A stretch of 64,000 nucleotides of DNA from Streptoalloteichus hindustanus (GTDB lineage Bacteria > Actinomycetota > Actinomycetes > Mycobacteriales > Pseudonocardiaceae): assembly GCF_900129375.1 (NCBI RefSeq), contig NZ_FQVN01000003.1:248001-312000 (forward strand), in the 5' to 3' direction. Positions 56,679 to 64,000 of this stretch are shown piece by piece. The translations under genes were made by a program, and so were the position numbers. Position 1 is the first letter of the stretch, and each line of letters begins with the position of its first letter. Under the pieces are notes generated by a model. The model saw only the letters and a program-made list of their open reading frames with translations. It was not told the origin of the DNA and did not search any database.

Positions 56679-57077
56679 CTACTGATCATCCTCGAAGCGA
56701 CGGCGGAAGCGCTCCTCCATGCGCTGCGCGAAGGAACTCCCGCGCCGCGGCTTGGCCGCGCTGTCCGCGGGGGCGTCGTCCTCGGCCGCCGGCTCACCGC
56801 GACCCAACGCGGTCAGGGTGAACACGGCTCCGCCGAACATCACCAGGAAGCCCAGCACGCTGATCACCGGGATGTCGGCCAGCTGCACCGGCAGCGCCAC
56901 CCCGAGCACCAGCAACACCAGGCCCAACACGAACAGCGCGACACCCTGGAGACGTCGACGGCGGGACGGCCGGTGGAGCTGGGCGCCGCGCACGGTCGAT
57001 GCGAACTTCGGGTCCTCGGCGTAGAGCGCGCGCTCGATCTGCTCGAGCAGTCGCTGCTCGTGCTCGGAGAGTGGCAT
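56679..57077 (-). CDS. DUF3040 membrane protein
   Basis: 132 residues. The N-terminal MPLSEHEQRLLEQIERALYAEDPKFAS is the DUF3040 signature. Two membrane helices follow (about 46-63 and 69-90), then a charged C-terminus ending RMEERFRRRFEDD. Actinobacteria-specific family of unknown function, often near mraZ and dinB as here (mycobacterial Rv2169c is comparable). GGAGGAGCC precedes the ATG. Confidence 0.9.
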   Translation of the reverse strand: MPLSEHEQRLLEQIERALYAEDPKFASTVRGAQLHRPSRRRRLQGVALFVLGLVLLVLGVALPVQLADIPVISVLGFLVMFGGAVFTLTALGRGEPAAEDDAPADSAAKPRRGSSFAQRMEERFRRRFEDDQ

Positions 57078-57195
57078 GGCTCCTCCTCCGGCACAGCGGT
57101 CGCGGGCGCCGGGTGATCACGGTTGCCGCCGGACCCGGCGGGCACCCCGCCTTGGGTGCGTCACCGTTGAGGATACGAGTCGCGCGACGCCGCGA

Positions 57196-58488
57196 CTACC
57201 CGGTCCCACCCTCGCGTTTCGCGCTGTTGCCCACTCCACCCTCTCGGGGCAGCAGGGAGGCGGGCCGTACCGCCGAAGAGCCGAACCTCGTCCTGGCGAC
57301 GTCGGCGGCGATCTCCGCGTCCCGCCAGCCCCGTTCCGGGCCGTCGAACGTGAGCTGCTCGACGGCGCGCGCGGCGTCGACGAGCTGCTCCATCCGCACG
57401 CCGACCAGCCGAATCGCGCCGTCCGGCACGTGATTGTCGAACAGGTCCCTCGCAACCGCGTAGACCTCGCGGGCCACGTCCGTGGCCACCGGGAGGGTCC
57501 GCGAACGGGTGATCGTGGTGAAGTCGGCGAACCGAACCTTGATCGAGACGGTGCGCCCGCGCAGTCCGCGGGCGCGGAGCGCGGCCGCCGCGCGCTCCGC
57601 CAGCCGGAGCAGCTCCCGACGCAACACCACCCGGTCGTACAGATCAGTGTCGAACGTCTCCTCCGCGCCGACCGACTTCTCCGCCGCGTCCGGCACCACC
57701 TGGCGGTCGTCCCTGCCGTTGGCCAACGCGTGCAGGTGCTCGGCGGCCGCGGCGCCGATGGTCCGCCGCAGCCGGGGCAGCGGAGAGTGGGCGATGTCGG
57801 CGACGGTCTCCAGACCCACGCGCCGCAGTTGTTCGGCGGTGCGCGCCCCCACCCCCCACAGGGCCGAGACCGGGAGGGGGTGCAGGACGTCGAGGACGCG
57901 GTCGGCCGGCACGACGAGCAGGCCGTCGGGTTTGGCCATGCCGGAGGCGAGCTTGGCGACGAACTTGGTGGGCGCCACCCCGACCGAGCAGGTGATGCCG
58001 TGCTCGGCCGCGACCCGGGCCCGGATCCCGGCGGCGATGCCGCCCGGCGTGCTGCCCGTGCGCCGCAGGGCCCCCGCGACGTCCAGGAACGCCTCGTCCA
58101 GGCTCAGCGGCTCGACCAGCGGGGTGACCTCCCCGAAGATCGCCATGACGCCGCGGGAGACCTCCTGGTAGCGCCGGAAGTCCGGCGGCAGGTAGACGGC
58201 GTGGGGGCACAGCCGGCGGGCCCGGGCGGTCGGCATCGCCGACCGGACGCCGAAGGCGCGCGCGGCGTAGTTGGCCGACGAGACGACGCCGCGGGGTCCC
58301 AGCCCGCCGACGACCACCGGTCGGCCCCGCAGCTCGGGGCGGCCCCGGGTCTCCACGGACGCGTAGAACGCGTCCATGTCCACGTGCAGGATCGTGCACC
58401 CCGTGTCGTCGGGCGGCGGCCCGTCCGGCCCGTTCGTGGAGGGCCGCAACGCCTTCGGCAGGTCGCCGCTGCGCCCCACACCGACCAC
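57196..58488 (-). CDS. dinB: DNA polymerase IV (Y family)
   Basis: Error-prone translesion polymerase. 430 residues: HVDMDAFYASVE near residue 35 and LSLDEAFLDV near 128 hold the catalytic carboxylates; ITCSVGVAPTKFVAKLAS, the thumb HhH region SALWGVGARTAEQLRRVG and a little-finger domain follow. There is no clear C-terminal beta-clamp-binding pentapeptide of QLxLF type; EQLTFDG near residue 385 may serve. GTG 58488 fits a start close behind GACTGT. A perfect SOS box lies 13 bases upstream. Confidence 0.94.
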   Translation of the reverse strand: MVGVGRSGDLPKALRPSTNGPDGPPPDDTGCTILHVDMDAFYASVETRGRPELRGRPVVVGGLGPRGVVSSANYAARAFGVRSAMPTARARRLCPHAVYLPPDFRRYQEVSRGVMAIFGEVTPLVEPLSLDEAFLDVAGALRRTGSTPGGIAAGIRARVAAEHGITCSVGVAPTKFVAKLASGMAKPDGLLVVPADRVLDVLHPLPVSALWGVGARTAEQLRRVGLETVADIAHSPLPRLRRTIGAAAAEHLHALANGRDDRQVVPDAAEKSVGAEETFDTDLYDRVVLRRELLRLAERAAAALRARGLRGRTVSIKVRFADFTTITRSRTLPVATDVAREVYAVARDLFDNHVPDGAIRLVGVRMEQLVDAARAVEQLTFDGPERGWRDAEIAADVARTRFGSSAVRPASLLPREGGVGNSAKREGGTG

Positions 58489-58500
58489 TCCCCGACAGTC

Positions 58501-58516
58501 TCGAACGCCCGTTCGA
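58501..58516. promoter_or_regulatory. LexA/SOS box of dinB
   Basis: TCGAACGCCCGTTCGA, a perfect match to the actinobacterial/Gram-positive SOS palindrome TCGAAC-N4-GTTCGA, located 13 bases before the dinB start. GACTGT on the minus strand at 58500-58495 is a -10 candidate, so LexA would cover the promoter. Confidence 0.88.
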
Positions 58517-58719
58517 CGCGTCGTCGCAGTGTACGTCCGGCCGCCGACGCGCCTCCTCCCTCACGAGTCGGGCCACTCGCCCGACTGACCCGCGCGCCCG
58601 GAAACCGGAACGCGGCAGGGCTGGAACAGCCGGGGGCGACAGCATTTGGGACGACGGTGACAGGTAGCCGGCCTTCCCGTCGACGGCCGGCGCTTGCGAC
58701 GATCGGGCGGGAGGGGATC

Positions 58720-60036
58720 ATGACCGCAACCGGTGCGGGCCGGAACGGCCGCACGTGCCTGAGCGCCGTGGCCGTCTGCGGCCTGGCGATGGTGTTCGAC
58801 GGATACGACCTGGTCGTCTACGGCGCCACCCTGCCGACGCTGACGAGGGAGTGGGGCCTGTCGCCGGAGCAGGCCGGCGCGATCGGCAGCTACGTCCTCG
58901 TGGGGATGCTGCTCGGCGCGGTCGTCGTCGGCACCGTGAGCGACGTCGTCGGCCGGCGCCGCACCGTCCTGCTGTCCGTCGCCTGGTTCTCCGTGGCGAT
59001 GCTGCTCTGCGCCTTCGCGCCGGACCCGACGACCTTCGGCCTGCTGCGGTTCGTGGCCGGCCTCGGGCTGGGCGGGATGATGCCGACGGTCAGCGCGCTC
59101 GCGGTCGAGTACGCGCCGCCGCGGCACCGCAACCTCACCTTCGCCACGGTGTTCTCCGGCTACGCGGTCGGCGGCATGGCCTCGGCGGGGCTCGCCCTCC
59201 TGCTCCCCCGCGACGAGTGGCGGCTGATGTACGGCGTCGGCGCGCTCGCGCTCCTGCTCGTCCCCGTCGCCCTGCGCTGGCTGCCGGAGTCCCTCGACCA
59301 CCTCGTCGCCAGGGGCCGGCTGGCCGAGGCCGCCGCGGTGGCCACGCGCTTCCGCCTGGAACCCCCCGTCGCGCGGGACGTGGCGCCGGAACCGCCCCGT
59401 GCGGCCGTCCGCGGGCTCTTCGTCGGCCCGGCCGCGCTGGCCACCGCCGCGTTCTGGGCGGCGTCGTTCTGCGGCCTGCTCCTGGTGTACGGGGTCAACA
59501 CCTGGCTGCCGCAGATCATGCGGGCCGCCGGCTACCCGCTGGGCTCGTCGCTGACCTTCCTGGTGGTGTTCAACGTCGGATCGATCGTCGGCTCGGTGCT
59601 GGGCGGCTGGTGCGCCGACCGGTTCGGCTCGAAGCTCCTGATCGGCACCGCCTTCCTGGTGGCGTGCGGCTCGATCGGGCTGATGGCGGTCGGTCCCCCG
59701 ACCGCCGTGCTCCACGTGCTGGTCGCGCTCGGCGGCTTCGGGACCATCGGCACCCAGAACCTGGTCAACGCCTACGTGGCCCGGTACCACCCGCCCCAGC
59801 GCCGCGCGACCGCGTTGGGCTGGTCCCTGGGGTTCGGCCGGCTGGGGGCGATTTGCGGGCCGCTGGTGGGCGGCCTGGTGCTCGGCTCCGGCCTCGCGGT
59901 CGCCTGGAACTTCGTCGTCTTCGCCGCGGTCGCGCTGGTCGGCGCGGTGGCCATCCTCCTGGTGCCCGCCAGGAGGTCCGAGGGGGCCGCGCCGATCCCG
60001 ACGGCGAACGCCCCGGCCGGCGGGAGCTCAGGCTGA
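58720..60036 (+). CDS. MFS transporter, aromatic acid:H+ symporter type
   Basis: 438 residues with 12 helices. The first helix carries DGYDLVVYGATLPTL, the AAHS signature with a conserved acidic pair, and the loop 2-3 motif is GTVSDVVGRRRTVLL. WLPESLDHLVARGR marks the end of the first half and GGWCADRFGSKLL the loop 8-9 repeat. Benzoate- or hydroxybenzoate-like substrates are expected from the family; no catabolic genes are adjacent, so substrate is unproven. ATG follows GGGAGGGG. Its stop overlaps the convergent methyltransferase by 9 bases. Confidence 0.88.
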   Translation: MTATGAGRNGRTCLSAVAVCGLAMVFDGYDLVVYGATLPTLTREWGLSPEQAGAIGSYVLVGMLLGAVVVGTVSDVVGRRRTVLLSVAWFSVAMLLCAFAPDPTTFGLLRFVAGLGLGGMMPTVSALAVEYAPPRHRNLTFATVFSGYAVGGMASAGLALLLPRDEWRLMYGVGALALLLVPVALRWLPESLDHLVARGRLAEAAAVATRFRLEPPVARDVAPEPPRAAVRGLFVGPAALATAAFWAASFCGLLLVYGVNTWLPQIMRAAGYPLGSSLTFLVVFNVGSIVGSVLGGWCADRFGSKLLIGTAFLVACGSIGLMAVGPPTAVLHVLVALGGFGTIGTQNLVNAYVARYHPPQRRATALGWSLGFGRLGAICGPLVGGLVLGSGLAVAWNFVVFAAVALVGAVAILLVPARRSEGAAPIPTANAPAGGSSG

Positions 60037-60756
60037 GGCGCGGCGGCCCAGCGCGTGCAGCCGGGTGGCGACGTCCCGCAGCGGCGAGCGGTGCGCGGCG
60101 GCCAGCTCCAGGTCGGCCAGCGCCTCGGCGGCGCCCTGGGCCTCCAGGACGGCGCCGGGCACCAGGTCGCTGACCACGCCGTGGCCCTGGAGCACCTCGA
60201 CGGCCAGGCCGGCGCCGGCGACCAGCTCGCTCAGCCCGGCGCTGTCGAACCGCCGCAGCACCGGGTCGTGCGCGCCGACCCGGCCGTGCGGGTCGTCGAG
60301 CAGCCGGCGCGCGTCGCCGAGCCGTCCGGCCAGGGCGCGGCCGAGCACCGCCGCATACCGGTTGGCGACCAGCACCGAGACTGCGCCACCCGGTCGGGCG
60401 GCGGCGGCCAGCGCGGCGATCGCCGTCTCCGCGTCGTCGACCACCTCCAGCACGCCGTGCCCGAGCACGAGGTCGACCCCCGCGTCCGGCACCACGTCGG
60501 CCAGGGCGTCGGCGTCGCCCTGCACCGCGGTGACCCGCTCCGCCACACCGGCCTCCTGGGCCCGGCGCCGCAGCGTCGCCAGCGCGTTCGGGCTGGAGTC
60601 GATCACGGTGACCAGGCAGCCGGCGGCGGCCAGCGGCACCGCCCACACCCCGCTGCCCCCGCCCACGTCGAGCACCAGCGGGTCCGCGCCGTCCCGGCGC
60701 TCGCGCGCGGCGACGAGCTCGGCCTCCAGCACCCGCTGCACGGCGTCGGTTCGCAT
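60028..60756 (-). CDS. Class I SAM-dependent methyltransferase
   Basis: 242 residues with a Rossmann methyltransferase core: motif I LVLDVGGGSGVWAVPLA near residue 30, VTVIDSSPNALATL (motif II), GDADAL, then LVLGHGVLEVVDD in motif IV. Similar to SmtA/CmoM-like enzymes; substrate not determinable. ATG 60756 is preceded at 7 bases by TAGGCT, so a leaderless mRNA is likely; a longer frame would run through that promoter. Divergent from the ParA-like gene. Confidence 0.88.
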   Translation of the reverse strand: MRTDAVQRVLEAELVAARERRDGADPLVLDVGGGSGVWAVPLAAAGCLVTVIDSSPNALATLRRRAQEAGVAERVTAVQGDADALADVVPDAGVDLVLGHGVLEVVDDAETAIAALAAAARPGGAVSVLVANRYAAVLGRALAGRLGDARRLLDDPHGRVGAHDPVLRRFDSAGLSELVAGAGLAVEVLQGHGVVSDLVPGAVLEAQGAAEALADLELAAAHRSPLRDVATRLHALGRRASA

Positions 60757-60878
60757 GCCGCGAAGCCTATTCGACCTGCGGTTCACCACGGGCCCAGACC
60801 CGGGTGGCGGGAACGACCGGCACCCCGACCGGCGAGGACTCGGACGGAAACCGGCGATCAGCCCTTAGGCTGCTCGCC
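60757..60878. promoter_or_regulatory. Divergent leaderless promoters of the methyltransferase and ParA-like genes
   Basis: Minus strand: TAGGCT at 60769-60764, 7 bases before ATG 60756. Plus strand: TAGGCT at 60866-60871, 7 bases before GTG 60879. The two -10 boxes are identical and symmetric about the interval. Confidence 0.65.
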
Positions 60879-61748
60879 GTGCATACGGTGGCCGTGCTGA
60901 GCCTGAAGGGTGGCGTGGGCAAGACGACCGTGGTGCTGGGGCTGGCCTCGGCAGCGCTACGGCGTGGCGTCCGCACCCTGGTCGTCGACCTCGACCCGCA
61001 GTGCAACGCCACTGCGACGTTGGAACCGGCCGAGACCGACGCGAGTCTGTCGGACGTCCTGGAGGACCCGAAGCGGTCGGTGCTGGAGGCCGCGGTGGCC
61101 CCCAGCGCCTGGGGCGAGGGTCTGGACGTGCTGGTCGGGTCCGAGGAGGTGGAGGGGCACAACGACCCGGACCCCGGCCTGCGTCGGCTGAGCCGGCTGG
61201 GCAAGGTGCTGACGAAGATCAACGAAGTGGCCGCCGACGGGGACCTGCCGTACCAGCTCGTGCTGCTGGACTGCCCGCCGTCGCTGGGCCAGCTCACGCG
61301 GTCGGCCCTGGTGGCCGCGGACCGCGCGCTGCTGGTCACCGAGCCGACGATGTTCGCCGTCTCCGGCGTCCAGCGGGCCTTCGAGGCCGTGCAGGCGGAG
61401 CGCGAGCGGCACAACCCCGACCTGCAGCCGCTGGGCGTGGTGGTGAACCGGGTGCGCCCGCGCTCCCACGAGCACCAATTCCGGATCAACGAGCTGCGGG
61501 AGATCTTCGGGCCGCTGGTCATGCCGGTCGCCCTGCCGGACCGGCTGGCGGTCCAGCAGGCGCAGGGCGCGTGCATGCCCATCCACCAGTGGGGTACGCC
61601 GGGCGCCCGCGAGGTCGCACTCGGGTTCAACCTGCTGCTGGCACGAGTGCTGCGGGCGGGGCGACGGCGGCGCGTGGACCCGATGGACGACTACGCCCAC
61701 GACGAGATGTTCCACGACGACGACAGCCACGACGAGGAGACGGAATGA
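60879..61748 (+). CDS. ParA/Soj-family ATPase
   Basis: 289-residue deviant Walker A ATPase: SLKGGVGKTTVVLGLA near residues 8-23, VVDLDPQCNATATL, and LLDCPPSLGQLTRSAL (Walker B-like). The C-terminal third contains PVALPDRLAVQQAQ, and the tail is very acidic with histidines (DDYAHDEMFHDDDSHDEE). There is no adjacent parB or parS, so it is not the chromosomal segregation pair; it matches the orphan Soj-like protein of mycobacteria (Rv3213c). Role unknown; positioning of a cellular cargo is inferred from the family. Confidence 0.9.
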   Translation: MHTVAVLSLKGGVGKTTVVLGLASAALRRGVRTLVVDLDPQCNATATLEPAETDASLSDVLEDPKRSVLEAAVAPSAWGEGLDVLVGSEEVEGHNDPDPGLRRLSRLGKVLTKINEVAADGDLPYQLVLLDCPPSLGQLTRSALVAADRALLVTEPTMFAVSGVQRAFEAVQAERERHNPDLQPLGVVVNRVRPRSHEHQFRINELREIFGPLVMPVALPDRLAVQQAQGACMPIHQWGTPGAREVALGFNLLLARVLRAGRRRRVDPMDDYAHDEMFHDDDSHDEETE

Positions 61749-62401
61749 CCAGCGCCTCCCTGCTGGCCTACACCGTCGCGGCGCTGCTGGTGGCGATGAG
61801 CCCCGGCCTGGACACGATGTTCACACTCCGTTCGACCGCGCTCGGCGGCCGACGCGCGGGGTTGGCGGCGGTGGCCGGGATCGGAGCAGGGTCGGTGGCC
61901 TGGGGCGTCGCCAGCGTGGCGGGCCTGACGGCGCTGCTGCGCGCCTCCCAGCTCGCCTACGACGTGATCCGCTACGCCGGCGCCGCCTACCTGCTCTGGC
62001 TCGGGGCGAGCGCGTTGTGGCGGTCGTGGCGGGACCGGGGCCGGGTCGGGGACGCCGGCGCGACGGCGCTCTCGGCGGAGGTCGTGGCGAGTGGCGCGCG
62101 GCCGCTGGTCGCGTTCCGCTCCGGTCTGGTGACCAACCTGCTCAACCCCAAGGTCGGCGTGTTCTACATGTCGTTGCTGCCGCAGTTCCTGCCCGCAGGG
62201 GGGAGCGGCGCGGCCGGCTGGGCGCTGCTGCTGATCGGCATCCACGTCAGCGCCGGCGCGGTGTGGCTGTCCGGTGTGGTCTGGCTGGCGGCCAGGGCGC
62301 GCCGCCTTCTGGCCAGGGAGCGGGTGAAGCGGTGGCTGGACCGGGCCATGGCCGCGGTGCTGGTCGGCTTCGGTGTCCGGGTGGCGTTGGACGGTCGGTG
62401 A
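61745..62401 (+). CDS. LysE/RhtB-family exporter
   Basis: 218-residue membrane protein with six helices. The N-terminus LLVAMSPGLDTMFTLRSTALGGRRAGL is typical of the family (SPGP-like motif), and GLVTNLLNPKVGVFYMSLLPQFLP is its second signature. Exports amino acids or small metabolites; substrate unknown. The ATG overlaps the ParA-like stop (ATGA), implying cotranscription. Confidence 0.92.
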   Translation: MTSASLLAYTVAALLVAMSPGLDTMFTLRSTALGGRRAGLAAVAGIGAGSVAWGVASVAGLTALLRASQLAYDVIRYAGAAYLLWLGASALWRSWRDRGRVGDAGATALSAEVVASGARPLVAFRSGLVTNLLNPKVGVFYMSLLPQFLPAGGSGAAGWALLLIGIHVSAGAVWLSGVVWLAARARRLLARERVKRWLDRAMAAVLVGFGVRVALDGR

Positions 62402-62453
62402 ACTCCACCTGATGGCTCCCGCGCATGTCGGTCCGACACGACACACTTGAGCC

Positions 62454-63314
62454 GTGCCGGAGGGCGACACCGTCTACCTCGCCGGCCGGCGACTGCACAC
62501 GGCGCTGGCCAGGCAACGCCTGACCAGGGGCGAGCTCCGACACCCCCGGCTGTCCACCGTGGACCTCGCCGGCCGGGTGGTGCTCTGCGTCCGCTCGGTC
62601 GGCAAGCACCTGCTGTTCCGGTTCGACGACCAGACGACGCTGCACACCCACTTCCGGTTGGACGGCTCGTGGCACCTGTACCGGCCGGAGGAGCGGTGGC
62701 GCGGACCCGCGCACCAGGTGCGCGCCGTGCTCGCCAACGAGCACCGCGTCGCGGTGGGCTTCCGCCTGCACGACATGGCGTTGCTGCCCACCGCGGAGGA
62801 GTTCCGGCTCGTCGGCCACCTCGGCCCCGACCTGCTGGACCCGGTGTGGGGCCGCCAGCAGGAGGACGAGGCGGTCGAGCGGCTGCTGCGCGACCCGGAC
62901 CGGGAGGTCGGTCTGGCCCTGTTGGACCAGACGGCCGTCGCCGGGCTGGGCAACCTCTACAAGACCGAGGTCTGCTTCCTGCTCGGCGTCTCGCCGTGGG
63001 CTCCGGTGTCCGATGTGGACGTCCGGGCGGCGGTGCGGTGGAGCCGCAAGCTGCTGCTGCGCAACGCGGCCCGGCCCGAGCAGTCGACCACCGGCGAACT
63101 GGGGCGCGACGCCCAGCACTGGGTGTTCGAGCGGACCGGGCGACCGTGCCGGCGGTGCGGCACCGCCGTGCGGACGGGCACGCAGGGCGAGGGCACGCGC
63201 GAGCGGGTGGCGTACTACTGCCCCCGCTGCCAGCACGGGCCCCGGCCCGCGCCGGCTGCCGGGGCCGCGGCTCAGGCGCCGGAGGCGGGGCGCAGCCGCC
63301 GCAGCAGCGGGTAG
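62454..63314 (+). CDS. nei2: Endonuclease VIII-type DNA glycosylase (Nei2-like)
   Basis: Base-excision repair glycosylase/AP-lyase for oxidised bases. 286 residues: MPEGDTVYLAGRRL gives the catalytic Pro2 and Glu3 after Met removal, GKHLLFRFDD the conserved Lys, GLGNLYKTEV the H2TH region, and CRRCGTAVR with YYCPRCQ the C-terminal zinc finger. Actinobacterial Nei2 has this layout. The C-terminus after the zinc finger is an Ala/Pro-rich extension of about 30 residues that overlaps the end of the convergent permease gene by 43 bases. CACACT six bases upstream is a weak leaderless -10. Confidence 0.93.
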   Translation: MPEGDTVYLAGRRLHTALARQRLTRGELRHPRLSTVDLAGRVVLCVRSVGKHLLFRFDDQTTLHTHFRLDGSWHLYRPEERWRGPAHQVRAVLANEHRVAVGFRLHDMALLPTAEEFRLVGHLGPDLLDPVWGRQQEDEAVERLLRDPDREVGLALLDQTAVAGLGNLYKTEVCFLLGVSPWAPVSDVDVRAAVRWSRKLLLRNAARPEQSTTGELGRDAQHWVFERTGRPCRRCGTAVRTGTQGEGTRERVAYYCPRCQHGPRPAPAAGAAAQAPEAGRSRRSSG

Positions 63315-64000
63315 AGGGCGATGATCCCCAGCGAGCCCCAGGCGATGCCACCCAGCTCGAGACCGCCGACGCTGAGCGTCAGGTTGCCGATGCCGGCGAT
63401 CAGCGCCGCCGCCACGACCATGAGGTTGACCGGCTCGGTGAGGTCGACCTTGTTGTCGATCCAGATCCGCACGCCGATCAGGCCGATCAGGCCGTAGAGC
63501 ACGAGCGTCGCGCCGCCGATCACGCCACCGGGGACGGTGAACACCAGCGCGTTGAACTTCGGCGAGAAGGACAGGACGATCGCGGCCACCGCCGCGACGA
63601 CGTAGGCCGCCGTCGAGTACACGCGGGTCGCGGCCATGACGCCGATGTTCTCCGCGTAGGTCGTGGTGCCCGAACCGCCGCCGAGGCCGGCGAGCGTCGT
63701 GGCGACGCCGTCCCCGATCAGCGCGTCGCCGGCGGCGGAGTCGAGGTTGCGGCCGGTCATCGCGGCCACCGCCTTGACATGGCCCACGTTCTCGGCGACC
63801 AGCACGACCACCACCGGCAGGACCAGCAGCACCACCGAGGGCCGCACCTGCGGGGTGGTCAGGTGCGGCAGGCCGAACCACGCGGCCTCCCGCAGGGCGT
63901 CCACCCGCTGCGGGTCCAGCCCGCCGGTCAGGGCGGCGAAGACCCAGCCCAGGACCACGCCGACCAGCACCGACACCCGGGACAGCAGGCCGCGGCCGAG
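63272..64000 (-). CDS. Uracil/xanthine permease (UraA/NCS2 family), 5' end outside the window
   Basis: 242 C-terminal residues visible of a nucleobase:cation symporter. NCS2 signatures: VAENVGHVKAVAAMTGR, GDALIGDGVATTLAGLGGGSGTTTYAENIGVMAATRV and FSPKFNALVFTVPGGVIGGATLVLYGLIGLIGVRIW (read in overlapping parts). The frame is open through base 64000, so the start lies beyond it. Uracil is the most likely substrate for this subtype. The stop lies 43 bases inside the end of the convergent nei2 gene. Confidence 0.88.
   Translation of the reverse strand, partial: LGRGLLSRVSVLVGVVLGWVFAALTGGLDPQRVDALREAAWFGLPHLTTPQVRPSVVLLVLPVVVVLVAENVGHVKAVAAMTGRNLDSAAGDALIGDGVATTLAGLGGGSGTTTYAENIGVMAATRVYSTAAYVVAAVAAIVLSFSPKFNALVFTVPGGVIGGATLVLYGLIGLIGVRIWIDNKVDLTEPVNLMVVAAALIAGIGNLTLSVGGLELGGIAWGSLGIIALYPLLRRLRPASGA

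Noticed and set aside
60879-61748. ParA-like gene as the chromosome segregation parA
   Set aside because: No parB, parS, rsmG or gidA neighbours; it fits the orphan Soj-like group.

Overview
The window is about 73 percent GC, every gene uses strongly GC-biased third positions, and gene order follows the mycobacterial chromosome (nadABC, bio genes with bsaP, dnaE1, lspA, ileS, wag31, sepF, ftsZ, the mur/fts cluster). This points to an actinomycete of the order Pseudonocardiales; an Actinosynnema/Saccharothrix-type organism is my best inference, and the sequence alone does not prove genus. It is mostly core chromosome. I found no tRNA, rRNA, CRISPR array, insertion sequence, prophage or biosynthetic gene cluster.

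Layout. 1-5.4 kb: NAD de novo operon nadA-nadB-nadC on the minus strand, divergent from its likely regulator nrtR, then a Lon N-terminal-domain gene. 5.4-12.6 kb: a DinB-fold protein, then the biotin region (DUF2567 membrane protein, bsaP, bioB, bioD, a glutaredoxin-like gene, bioA) and a P450 with its own palindrome. bioF is missing from its usual place between bioA and bioD. 12.8-21.2 kb: dnaE1, an AsnC-like wing-helix protein, an RluD-type pseudouridine synthase, lspA, and a class V aminotransferase preceded by a SAM-IV riboswitch. 21.3-28.7 kb: a K+/H+ antiporter, ileS under a translational T-box, a repeat-containing membrane protein and wag31 (divIVA). 28.8-50.9 kb: yggT, sepF, yggS, pgeF, ftsZ, then a three-gene accessory insert, then ftsQ-murC-murG-ftsW-murD-mraY-murF-murE-pbpB-ftsL-rsmH and, after an unusual 1.2 kb gap, mraZ. 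Nearly every junction from ftsQ to rsmH overlaps by 1 to 11 bases, except between pbpB and murE where a hairpin and an AT-rich patch break the string. 51.3-56.3 kb: moxR-DUF58-transglutaminase operon on the plus strand. 56.7-64 kb: DUF3040 protein, an SOS-boxed dinB, an MFS aromatic-acid-type carrier, a methyltransferase, a ParA-like ATPase, a LysE exporter, an Nei2-type glycosylase and a truncated uracil permease.

The most unusual signal is a dispersed intergenic element present four times (near 14, 9541, 23121 and 56403). All copies lie in the same orientation. Each has a nearly identical 44-45 bp GC-rich core, then exactly 38 bp of mostly unconserved sequence, then TGTGGACAA, which matches the actinobacterial DnaA box (TTGTCCACA on the other strand). 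Three copies carry a second box exactly 19 bp further on. I know of no described family that fits.

Regulation is unusually readable here: an NrtR-type palindrome, a perfect LexA/SOS box at dinB, four 10-bp-phased GTGG repeats at the mraZ promoter, a SAM-IV riboswitch, an ileS T-box, and at least eight genes whose TANNNT -10 box lies 6 to 8 bases before the start codon, which implies leaderless mRNAs.
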